Of a stretch of 64,000 nt of DNA, positions 10,588 through 20,400 are shown one piece after another (position 1 is the first letter of the stretch; every line of letters starts with the position of its first letter). A model generated the notes under the pieces. It saw only the letters and a list, made by a program, of their open reading frames with translations. It searched no databases and had not been told where the DNA came from. Origin of the DNA: Tremella fuciformis (lineage: Eukaryota > Basidiomycota > Tremellomycetes > Tremellales > Tremellaceae); contig CP136491.1 of assembly GCA_032768795.1 (NCBI GenBank), positions 2,294,001-2,358,000 of the forward strand, read 5' to 3'. The translations under genes were made by a program, and so were the position numbers.

Positions 10588-12025
10588 CTACGAGTACATC
10601 TTCTCTACACCGTTGCCCTCACGCCCTGCGACCTTCTCCTCATCCTGACCCGCGAGCGGAACCATATCCGTTGCTGACGTCTTCTCGTTCAGGATCCCCG
10701 GCTCCCAGATCTCTTCGTACCGCCACCAATCGGCCCATTCGCCCCTGATCCAAGGTAGGTATGCCGAGGCAGCACATACAATCGGCACGGTGATCAGCAC
10801 CGTGCCGAATGGCCCCACCTGGTCTGCCTGCTCCTTGGGCACCAATCCGTACACGAGTATTGATCCTGCGAGAGCGAGCAGGGAGGCCATGAACGTCGGC
10901 GAGGTGAATGTGGACGACAGGGATGGGCCGACCGTGGGAAGCGTGGCAATCTCGGTCCTGGATGCAGTGGGCACCCGGCGCTGATCGTAGCGCAGGTTCA
11001 TGGCAACCTGCATTCAGTGTGTGGCTCTGCTCGTAAAAGGATGTGTGACAGGGGTGACGTACCAGATAGAGGGGAGGGATGTACCCCCAGACATTGTTGA
11101 CGTCCTCCATGAGCTTCTGCACCCACTTGCTCGGGACAGCCCTGTCCGCTGGCGGGGGCGAGTTCATCGGTTTGCCAAGCAGCCAAAAGACCCCACACAC
11201 ACCGCCGAATACTGCAATAAACACCGTCTAAGCATTAGCTTCACCCGAACAGTGTTAGATGTACATACGCAAGCTCCACCAAGGTACAGGACGAATCGCC
11301 GAGTGCTGATCCTCTGGAAGTGATATTGAGACAGCATGAGCACAAACGCGGCCCCGGGCAAGGCCAGCGCCACTGCTGACCACTCCGAGTCGATATGCAT
11401 CGCCGCGAAGAAGCACAAGCCAGTGAGCAGGGCCGACATGATATACCGGGTGTTCGGGCGATGCAATAGATCTTGCGGACCGTCTGGATCGCGTGAGGCA
11501 AGCGCGTACGTGCCCGAGCGAGGCATGGGGACGTAGGATATCTCTGTCGGGCTGGGCAGTACCACTTCGAGAGCCTACGCATCAGCCTTTCAGCCAGCGC
11601 TACTGGTCCAAGTAATCACACGCCTTTTTGAAATTGAAGACGTTGAGCGTCGCCTCGACATTGCCCCACAACAGATCGAGCATCCAAGCCGCACCGTACT
11701 TTGGCAGCAGGTAGATCACCACAAACTGCGCCGATGCCGACGCCAACCCTGCCAAGAGCGCGCCAAACCACCTGCTCTTCTTGATCCTTCTCCATAGTGG
11801 AAGCTTGGCGGTCGGTTCATTGATCGCCTCAGTTATAGAGTCATTGGAGCCAGAGATTGCGGGGGGCGTCAACGCTCGGGTGGCGTGCCATTTGACCTGC
11901 AACCGGCGAGAGGCCACGATCACCGCAGCGAGACATAGCACATGAGGCGCGATCCGTGCCCGCAGTGTCGCTGTCGACATTGAAGGCGGCGTCGGCGTCG
12001 GAGTAAGTGGTGTTGTCGTCATCAT
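10588..12025 (-). CDS. Multi-pass membrane protein, paralog B
   Basis: Four exons (11624-12025, 11269-11574, 11063-11227, 10588-11007) give 430 residues and match paralog A exon for exon. Hydrophobic segments include GALLAGLASASAQFVVIYLL, ALLTGLCFFAAMH, VFIAVFGGVCGVFWLLG, FMASLLALAGSILVYGL and VLITVPIVCAASAYLPW. Motifs shared with A are YLLPKYGxxxxLDLLWG, ALEVxLPxPTEISY, VWGxxPPL, MNLRYD and RGEWADWWRYEE. The start chosen is the upstream of two adjacent ATGs (12025). Intron 1 (11575-11623) lines up with intron 1 of A only if a GC donor (AAG|GCGTGT) is used; no GT donor in the right phase exists at that point. A Helitron lies 204 bp upstream of the start and a Harbinger element 60 bp downstream of the stop. 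Confidence 0.75.
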
Positions 12026-12228
12026 CTCTTGCCCGCTCGCCGCCGGTGTGTGGGCCAGGTGGCGGAGGCAAAAAAGGCAACCGCGATTCAATTAGGAAGG
12101 GGAATACTAATATGCTAATCGGGATTAGTCGGGCCCATGTCCCGATGGTCCCACCGGGTAATTGGAATAGCCGCCACCGGGTCAGTAGCGAGTGGTCAGT
12201 GGAACCCAATAGGACTGGGCTACCATTT

Positions 12229-12911
12229 TCAGCGTAGCTCTTACGGGGCGAATTTCTGCGGGTGTCCCTGGAACGAAAACGGTAAATGGGGGAATTAAAT
12301 AAGAAAATTCCGGCCATTCTGATTTCATCAGCACAATCCTAATATGCATTGTGTCCTTGCCAAATTGCCTTTCATCAGAGAATAAAGATCTATGCATGAG
12401 GCTGATGCATGGAATGATCTCTGTAGCAGAACCAATCGCCTACATAGCTACTGCCATACCCTGCCCTATCATTGCACCAAAATGGTTACAATAGCGCAAG
12501 TCTGACAAGACTGCAATAGGCTTGCCAGGTGGCAGCTGTGACATAGCCCCTGTGACCAGCTTGGCATGCCTATGATCATCTGATCAGCCTAGCATGCCCA
12601 ACAAGCACTTGCGCATCTCTTGATGAAGTGCTTTAGCTTGCAACTAATCAATGTTCTACAGTACATCCGGCTTTGCCGGATGCTTGACCCGTAAGGGCTG
12701 CGATGGCTGCGCCGCTAGGCGCAAGGGGGGGTCTTGGGGGGGTGTCCCACCCCCCCATGTCTAACGGAACCAAAGAACAAGGAATTGCATTAGGTTTTCC
12801 AAATTGCCTGAGAACCAATAACTTGAATACCTGATTAGAAATTCAGAGCTAAAAAAGAATTGAAATAACGAGCTACGCCCTATCGCGCACTTTCCTGCAC
12901 GATCTACCTAG
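12229..12911 (+). mobile_element. Non-autonomous Helitron, copy 1 (683 bp)
   Basis: The element begins TCAGCGTAGCTC and ends CTACCTAG, so it has the Helitron 5'-TC and CTRR-3' (CTAG) termini. Eight nucleotides before the end lies the 3' hairpin ATCGCGCA-CTTTCC-TGCACGAT (7 of 8 pairs). The base after CTAG is T, as in Helitron targets; the base before TC is T here rather than the usual A. The same 683 bp recurs in reverse orientation at 51713-52395, which defines both ends independently. Inside are two short palindromes (12664-12682 and 12708-12723) and a C/G-homopolymer tract, but no Rep/helicase gene, so movement would need an autonomous relative elsewhere. The terminal sequences GCGTAGCTC and GAGCTACGC are also inverted repeats of each other. 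Confidence 0.85.
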
Positions 12912-13212
12912 TTCAGACTCGACACCACGTACAAACCCATCTCACCTTTGTCTTTGCTTCCATCCGTTCATACACCTACTCCAAGACATCATCAGAGGGT
13001 CGTCAAACGGACAGACAGACCGATAGGCAGACACGACAAGCTGTGAGACCTCATCGATCGACCGTCACCTCTTTGCTGCTTGTCCCGCCTCGGCCCGACT
13101 CGACGCGACTGGCTCTCGCTTCGCAGCGTAAAACGAGCAAGTATAGCACAATCCGCAACAGAGGGCCTCTTCACCCCCTCCTCTTCCCGCTACCCAACGC
13201 ACCCCTGACACA

Positions 13213-14900
13213 ATGTCCCGCTTCAAGATCTCGCCAGCGCTATGGGATCGCATACACCACTTTGCTTCTTTCCCCCAAACAGGCGGTGAGTCTGGCTTGG
13301 CGCCCTTTCTACGGGATACATATTGATTGGCAGTATCCCTGCAGCAGATGATCCTCTTTGGCCAGAATCCCTCACAAGGCACGCTCCTCAAAGCGTCCCA
13401 ATTCCTCTCGGAAGAGTTGCCCATCCGTCTCAGTCATCGCGTGGTCGAGCTCGAGAGCCTGCCCGATGGGCTGGACAAGATGCCCAGTATAGAAAAGGTC
13501 AAAGAATGGTACGCGCAGAGCTTCGAGGTGGGTCGGTCAGGACTGCAAGCCCGCACGACGACTGACCAACAGGAACTCGTCACCTTTCCCAAACCCGTCT
13601 TGCCCCCTGATCTCGCGGAACGACTCAGATTGCCGCCTTCCAGGTCCGTCAGCGCTTACGCTGTTTTGCCGCACGGCTGACACTCAGAGCTGCTCCGTTC
13701 CCTTCCGCCACCCCGAATCCATCTCTCGATCCACTCATGAACGAGGGACCATCCGGCTCCAAACTCCCTTCCCCCTCGTCGTCCCTCTCCTCCTCGTTTC
13801 TGCAACCGCCAGAAACGAACGGTACCTACGGACCACAAGGATCGGCGGGACGTATGCGGATACCCATCGAGCGGAGATACTTCTCCCCACCGCCTCCCAA
13901 CACGCTCTACCCACCCGAAGTGCACGATTATAATGATCGTTTCACGAATCTCCTTCAGAACATCAAAAAGAGGCACGATCCTACTGTGACTACCGTTGCT
14001 CAGGGAGTGCTGGAGTGGAAGAGGAAGCAGAAGACGGGACGGATAGGGCAAGGTGTGCAAGAATGGCTGGATCGATTTTACATGACGCGAATCGGTATAC
14101 GATTTCTGATCGGACAACGTGAGCTGTGATGTGGTAGCCAAATGGGCGACAGTGACTGATATCCAGATATCGCTCTGAACACGCTTCAACCGCATCCAGA
14201 CTACGTCGGTATCATTTGCAAACGAGCCGTCAGTCAAATCGGGCTGGTTGACCCAGCTGATGTGGCAGAATGTTCACGATATCTGCCACGAGGCAATTGA
14301 GAACGCCCGTTTCGTTTGCGAAGAGCACTACGGTCTGTTCAAGGGACCGCCAATACAGCTGCTCTGCGACCCGAACCTCACCTTTCCCTATGTCCCGGGC
14401 CATCTGTGAGCTACCTCCTCTCACTTTCACTGTGCGACCTGAGCTGAGCCCAGATCTCACATCTGCTTTGAATTGCTGAAAAACTCTCTGCGAGCTGTGG
14501 TGGAGCGGTACGGAGTCGAAAACGAAGACCAATTCCCTCCAATCAAAGTCGTCGTTGTCGAGGGCAAAGAAGACATCACCATCAAGATCTCCGACGAAGG
14601 CGGCGGCATCCCTCGTTCGGCCATTCCCATGATCTGGACGTACCTATACACCACCATGTCTGACGAGGGCCTCGAGGCGAACATCGAAAGTTCGGATTTC
14701 AAGGCGCCCATGGCTGGATTCGGTTATGGACTGCCACTCTCTCGCCTGTACGCCCGGTTCTTCGGCGGAGACCTCCGCTTGATCTCGATGGAGGGGTACG
14801 GAACGGACGTGTATATCCACCTCAACAAGCTGTCGTCGAGGTGGGTCTTCAGGAAATTGGCTGCGAATCGCTGACAAGCAGTCGTGAGCCTCTGCAATGA
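13213..14900 (+). CDS. Mitochondrial pyruvate dehydrogenase kinase (PDK family)
   Basis: This kinase phosphorylates and inactivates the E1-alpha subunit of the mitochondrial pyruvate dehydrogenase complex. Conserved blocks appear in order: ALWDRIHHFASFPQTG, SLQQMILFGQNPSQGTLLKA, FLSEELPIRLSHRV, KVKEWYAQSFEELVTFP, RHDPTVTTVAQGVLEWKR, FYMTRIGIRFLIGQHIALN, then the GHKL ATPase motifs ELLKNSLRA (N box), DEGGGIP (G1), GFGYGLPLSR (G2) and FFGGDL. At least seven short introns interrupt it. The last (38 nt, starting after LNKLSS) restores the family C-terminus SSREPLQ and places the stop at 14898-14900. A long Ser/Pro insert near residues 95-150 is typical of basidiomycete copies. Yeast has two relatives (PKP1/PKP2) and I cannot say which it matches best. 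Confidence 0.92.
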
Positions 14901-15007
14901 CCTTTGGCTATGTGAAGTTCGGAACGTGAGGGGCGATTGTACCGGACCAAATTCAAAAGTGTAAAACATGACTCTTATGCATATGCGCATGCTCCCTCAG
15001 CCGTCCC

Positions 15008-16555
15008 TCACGGGCCCTTGGGATCCTTGTCCTTTCCCTTTTCCTGTTCCTTCTTGGCCTTTTCCACATCTTCCGCCTTGACACCGGCGGCGAGAGCTTT
15101 CGCCTCGTTTGCCCGTTCCTCTGGCGACTTGGCGTCTTCCAGCTCCTGTCGGGCATTGCTGATACGGTTTTCGACTGCTCGTGAGCACACTGCTCACGCC
15201 TTACGAGCCTACCGAGGAGCGGGACAGGCTGGGGGGAGGGAGACCCACTCAGATCATGCAGGGCGAGAACAGTCCGAATGAGCGCCGACAGGTACACGAC
15301 CATCCCGCTGTCGTTTCCCTGCGTCCTGAACGCCTTGCCCAGCTCCACGTCTGCCCCCAGCTGCGGCAAGAGGCCCACGACCTCCTGCAGCTGATACGCG
15401 ATCTGGTGGTTGACCGGCAAGTGGCCCGCCCTGACCGCGCCGAGGTACTCGGTGATCTCGCCCAGGCGTGCGTGCAGCCCGCGCAGCGCGCTCAGCTGGG
15501 CGGTGACGCGCGAGCCGAGCGATTCGGTCGTTAGGAGCGATGTGGTCGTCGGGCCATCAGCGTTGCCAGCCGGTGCGCCGATCGACGATGCGGAGGCGGA
15601 AGAGATGTCTCGCAACAGGTGCTCTACGCCAATCTCCTCGGCCTCTTCTGCTTCGATCATGGTCGGAATATGGGTGAATGTGCGCTGGGTGGCGGTGCCG
15701 TCCTACATCCGTCAGGTTCTGTCTTTCTCACGGGGTACCCCATGATCGGCTGCAGGGGGTGTGCGATTGGCCTCGCGCGAGGGGAAAGACGGGGACAATG
15801 TGGCCAAGAAGGGCGAAGGGCGCATTCAAACAAGGTACTCACATCGCGAATCTCCTCCACTGCAAAGTACGCATCCGTTGGGATACCCGTGTCTCCCCTC
15901 CCTCCCGACGCCCTCACATCCACAATGACCATTACCGGCCTTGGGCAGAACCGCTTGAACAACTCTGTGATTTCCAGGTCGGACGACCTTAGACGAGGTC
16001 CGGTATGATAGAAGCCAACAGGTCGTTCTTTTGCTACTACGTCAGCTCTGCGCCATTTCCACCTCCCTGTGCTCTTGTTACTGCGAGCCCTTGCTCCTTG
16101 CCCCCGCGTGTGCCCCATATAACCAGAAGACCAGACCGACCGTTGACCTTCCTGAACATGCGCCACATCTCCTCGACGAAATCCAAATCCAGGAAGAACG
16201 TCCGGGGATCCCGATCATCCTCCTCGAACGGCACGGCGAACCTGATCTCAGCTCGTGACCTTGGAGGCACAGAAAGGGAGCGCGCGAGTTGGCAACATTG
16301 ATGGTGCTTCCATTATCTTGCCCCAGCAATACGCCCAGTACTCTCTTCCTATTCGGCAGATGTACTCTCGACGCATGATCTACCACCGAGAGCAGCACCA
16401 AAGGGTGAATCACACTGCCCTCATCAGCCCCGTCTCCTTCCAGTGACCCAGCTGATCTCACACATTCGTCCCCGACAGCTCGTTGACCTGAGATCAGCAT
16501 TGATCGCTCCCGTCTCACAGCTCTAGCGTACCTGGGCGGTCGTCAAGCCCACCAT
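15008..16555 (-). CDS. RPN8: 26S proteasome regulatory subunit Rpn8 (MPN domain)
   Basis: Rpn8 is a lid subunit that pairs with the deubiquitinase Rpn11. From the N-terminus: [78 protein letters not shown], then the C-terminal helical part [46 protein letters not shown] and [16 protein letters not shown], ending in a Lys/Glu-rich tail. In the JAMM position the second His is replaced (YHTGP), as in all catalytically dead Rpn8 proteins. The start at 16555 (MVGLTTAQ) precedes a GTACGC intron. At least six introns are present; the last exon (15008 onward) encodes [20 protein letters not shown]. Confidence 0.93.
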
Positions 16556-16917
16556 GGCGCACCGCCTTAGAGTCCAGGTCTATCTGAGCGGCACAAGTGG
16601 GTCCCCTAGCCTTGAGGGGATGCTTGCGGGCAAAGACAAAGTGTGTAGCGATAAAGATGACAAGAGAATGCACTCACCTCCCATACACGCGTCAGCGCCG
16701 CCTCACGTGACTCGCGCCCAATGCCGGATTCGATTCTCCTTTTTGAATCTTCGCTTTTTGCAGGAGTTCCATCTTTCGCGGATCATAGCTCATTAAAATC
16801 TCATTATTTTGTTCTTCTCTTGAGCTGCAACAAAACGAGCAAACTGCGTGCTTCATACTGGTATGCTCAAACAGCGCATTTGTGGACTCCAATGGGAAAC
16901 GGAAATGGCAAAAACGA
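16556..16917. other. Intergenic, RPN8 upstream region
   Basis: No convincing coding segment is present. The stretch from 16740 to 16860 is A/T-rich with several T runs. The A5 at 16910-16914 is the T5 pol III terminator of the tRNA 3' half on the minus strand. Confidence 0.5.
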
Positions 16918-16957
16918 TGCGCCAACCGCGACTCGAACGCGGGTCAACTCGTTTGAA
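16918..16957 (-). tRNA. tRNA 3' half (T arm and acceptor strand), split gene
   Basis: Read on the minus strand this is CGAGT (3' side of the anticodon stem), TGAC (variable loop), CCGCG-TTCGAGT-CGCGG (a perfect 5-bp T stem with canonical loop and B box), TTGGCGC (acceptor 3' strand) and A (discriminator), followed two bases later by a GTTTTT pol III terminator. No matching 5' half lies next to it. The matching half is at 25379-25408 on the same strand, 8.4 kb away, beyond the LINE. Split inside the anticodon arm, this gene should be non-functional. Confidence 0.85.
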
Positions 16958-17213
16958 TTTCGGGATGGAAGCTTGATGCATCTTGGAGTCGCTCAGAAGT
17001 CTATGACAGCGAACGACAGATCCGAGTACTTACGTAACCGAACCGCAGGTGGTCCCGAGAGACCGAGGGGGTCCTCTTCGGCGGTGAAGAGGCTTGAAGT
17101 GATGGCGAGCACCCTCCATGGTAGTGTTATTGTGAAGTACGCGTGAAAAGATCCCCTCGGCCGCCGCGACACGAGCGCGGGGATCCCGGAGCGTTTCAGA
17201 AACAAAAGGACAG

Positions 17214-17301
17214 TACGCCATCGGGGACTCGAACCCCGCGCCGGAGCACGTACCGGACTGTGCCTGGAAAGCTCCAATGTTGACCCCTACACCAATAGCG
17301 T
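17214..17301 (-). tRNA. tRNA-Gly(UCC) with a short intron
   Basis: The minus strand folds as a complete tRNA. Acceptor ACGCTAT pairs with ATGGCGT (one G-U). The A-box-like TGGTGTAGGGGTCAACA is close to fungal tRNA-Gly(UCC). The anticodon stem is GGAGC/GCTCC with loop TTTCCA interrupted by a 16-nt intron just after the anticodon. The T arm is CGGGG-TTCGAGT-CCCCG with discriminator A. A CTTTTG run follows. The total is 88 nt. It lies between the LINE stop codon (17407) and the split-tRNA 3' half, so it is either part of the LINE 3' region or a neighbouring gene trapped there. Confidence 0.85.
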
Positions 17302-17406
17302 ATTGTACATGAAACGGCGGCGTGCTCCGCCCGGAACCAGATTGCCAATTTTCGTTGCCCCTTTCCCCCTTCGGTGGGATGGAGGTAGGGGTAGAGGTGA
17401 TCACGG

Positions 17407-20400
17407 TCAGTATTCTGCGGCGAGGTGCTTATTCCAGATCATCGCCGCTGTCCTCGTGCAGATGCCCGCAATCTTGTTGTACAGGGCGTCGTGCCCCTCC
17501 TTGTAGGCGAAATGCTTGGGCAGGGCACCTTTCCAGAAATTCGTTCTACCGCTGCCCCACATATCACAGTCGAAGAATAGCGAGTCTGCCAGCTCGACGT
17601 GGGTTGCGGTATCTTCTGCCGTCCAGTCGTCACTCTTCTCTGCGTGTGCATCGATCGCCTTGGCCACTTCGTTGTATTGCCTTTCGCGCATTCTTTGAAC
17701 GCCGGAGCAGGATACAAAAATGTGATGCTCATCAATCTGCCTCGAATCTGCAGCGCAAAGGGCGCAATGCGGAGTCCGGGGCTCGCGACCACTATGTCGC
17801 ATTCGGACCGGAGTTCCGAGGGTGTTTGACCTTGTCAGCATAGCTGTCTTGGCTGACGACGCGGATATGGCGGTCGTAAAGAGCCGCTTTTCCTGGTATC
17901 GAAGCACGTCCCCCGACACTTCAATTTCATTTCTGTGTTGCTTCTCCCACACATGGCGCAGGAAGGTGGGGACGTGAGCATGAGAAACACCCGTTTCCGG
18001 GTGGTACAGACAGTATAGATCGGCGTGATAGGCCGGGATGCGCAGTGTGATGTTGCTATCTCTGGCCTCCTTCGCCGCCTTGTCGGCTGCCGCGTTCAGG
18101 CGCGCTGCTTCTGATCTTTCGTCGGTGTGGGACTTCTGATGCACCATTTCCATGTCCGGATTCGCAATCGCCGCTTCTTGAAGCCACCGTAGGGCGTGGC
18201 GCGAAGGAAGGTGTGGTTGCACGACTATTCCTTCGAGGGTCTTGCTATCCGCCAGACGACGAATGGTGTTCAAGTGGTCAGAATAGATGACCGACTTCAG
18301 GTCGGCGGGTAGCTCGAAACGCTCGCGTATGAGGCTGTCAAGTGTCATGGCCACAGCAATCGCTGTGACCTCTGCATCCTGGATGGTCGCCAGACGGTCT
18401 CCTAGCTTGGCGCTGAAGTTGATCGGTCCGACTACCGCGAAGCCAGTTCTGCGGGCCTCTAAAGGCTTCGCATCGTCCGTACTTCCGTCGGTTGCCCAGA
18501 TCATCTTATAGTCTTTCGGGTCGATTTCAACTTCCTCCAGATCATCGACCAGGTCTTGGAGCAGTTGTTGGGTCTCGAGGTCGAGCGAAAGCCCCTCCTC
18601 GAATTTCTGCCTATGGTTGGATTTACTGTTGTGTTGTTCTTCGCTCGAGCCATCGTCCCAGGCAGGGACTATAGACAGCCCGAGGTCGATGATGTACTCC
18701 CGTGCAATCTCCCATGTGAGGAAGTTGTTCGTCCGGGGCCCATTATCCTTGCTCCACGTCACCACCGGGGCAGCGAAGGGGAGGTAGCAGCGGTGGCTGC
18801 GGATGCCGAAGCACTGCATGCTCGAGTGCATAATGGTGAAGGCATTCCGAAACGTCTCGTTCTTAGAGTTCAGGCATCGATGTAAGCCCGCGATACTCCA
18901 TACCGCGTTGAGCTTGGCAAAGTCTGGAAAGCCGAGACCACCTTGGTTTACCGGTGCGACCAGCACCTGTGGGGATGCGCCGAGCGGATGCTCGTAGTAG
19001 TCCTGTATCTTGTTGTTCACTATGGTAATGAGCCCCTTTGCCCTACGGCGCGTCATCGGGTGGGCCTGCAGCCTCGGTAGGACCTTGCCCCCGAGCGTTA
19101 CCGCTGCGATCTTGATCAGAGCTGTGATTGGTATTTTCTGCCCTGGCCTAGGAATGTTGAACGCCTGCACGATCCGCTCTATGTCAGTGCTATGGGCGTC
19201 CGGTGCGTTGATCGGCGTCTGCAGGAAGCGCCGATCTCGCGATATCGGTAGCGACACCTCCCGGCCGTCGGGGAGCGTCAAGGTTATGCTTGTGGCAGAG
19301 GATAGAGCTGAATCCCCATTGCCCTCGACCGCGGCGTCACCTGGCGTTTGACTGGGAGAGCTCCCGCTGTTCGAGCTCGAGCTTGCTTGGGAGGTAAACT
19401 TCTTCTGGTCGATCTTGTAGTTCTTGGTACTTTTCTTGGCCTTCGTCATGCGCTTGTCCGATCCGGTGTGCCCAATCAGGAACGCCGTTGTCTTGTCAGG
19501 TTTCTCCCATTCAGTCTCCATATTATAGGCCGCTTGAAAAGTTTCCATGCGTGTTGTGAGGCGTTGCAGGTCTGGGACACTCATCCCTATCAGAATTGTG
19601 TCGTCCATCGCGAGGACGAGGTTGATGACCAGAGACATGTCATCGACTGGAGTGTGCCAGTTATGCCTTTTCGCTTGGCTGAGTGGGGTCTTGAGGAGGA
19701 GCCCAACATTGGGCAGGGTGTCCTGTAGCCAGTATTGGGCCATTGCCATGACCAGAACGTATTTGATAGGGCTCATGCTGTCCCCTTGTTTGGTCAACCC
19801 TGACGTGTTGAAAGGCTCGGAGAGCATTTGGCGACATTTCACCCTGAGCTCGATATCCGTGTTTCTGGTGGTGTCGAAGTCCAGGACTGATTGTGGTAGT
19901 CCGAAGAACTCTACCGCATCCCGGAATCCGGACCGGTGCATGTAGTCGAAACCCTTCTTCTGGTCTCGTTTGAGGGCAAAGGCTGTCAAGCGTAGGTGTT
20001 TCGCGTAACCATCCATTGCATTGAGCAAATTAGTCATGTCACTGACCCGTGCGCCTGACTGCGCTGCAATCTGGGTGTCGGGTATGATTCTCATGTCCCA
20101 GAGATATTTCATGAATCGGCGATTGAACCACGATGTGACTGTGATCTGAAGGGTGTTGGCCAGCACGATTCCTCGGTAGTTTCCTGGGTCCAGAATGTCG
20201 CCCTTCTTGTATAGCGGAACGATGTAGTTGCCTTTGATCGCAGGCGGGAAGTAGTTGTGTTGTATGATGTAGTTGGCCAGAGGCGCAAGGACGGCTAGCC
20301 AGTCATCACCGCTGTGCAGCAAGGCCCACTTCTCCCAGTCTTCCGGGCCGGGGGCTGGCGTGTCGTTGCCTCGTCTGAGGACTGAGCGCAGATCAGCTAC

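Noticed and set aside
12182..12397. ORF of 71 codons that recurs at 52227-52469 with the same protein sequence
   Set aside because: The shared part lies entirely inside the two Helitron copies, starts with no family motif, and its 3' end differs because it runs out into host DNA. It is a chance ORF in a repeated element.
12229..12911. First read as a TIR transposon or MITE because GCGTAGCTC and GAGCTACGC are inverted near the ends
   Set aside because: The homology between the two copies runs 34 bp past the second inverted repeat to CTAG, neither copy shows a consistent target duplication, and the 3' hairpin plus TC/CTAG termini fit a Helitron better.
17150..17205. Second T-arm-like stretch (CGCGACACGAGCGCGG) near the tRNA-Gly
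   Set aside because: The loop does not match TTCRANY, no acceptor or anticodon stem can be paired around it, and no A box is present.
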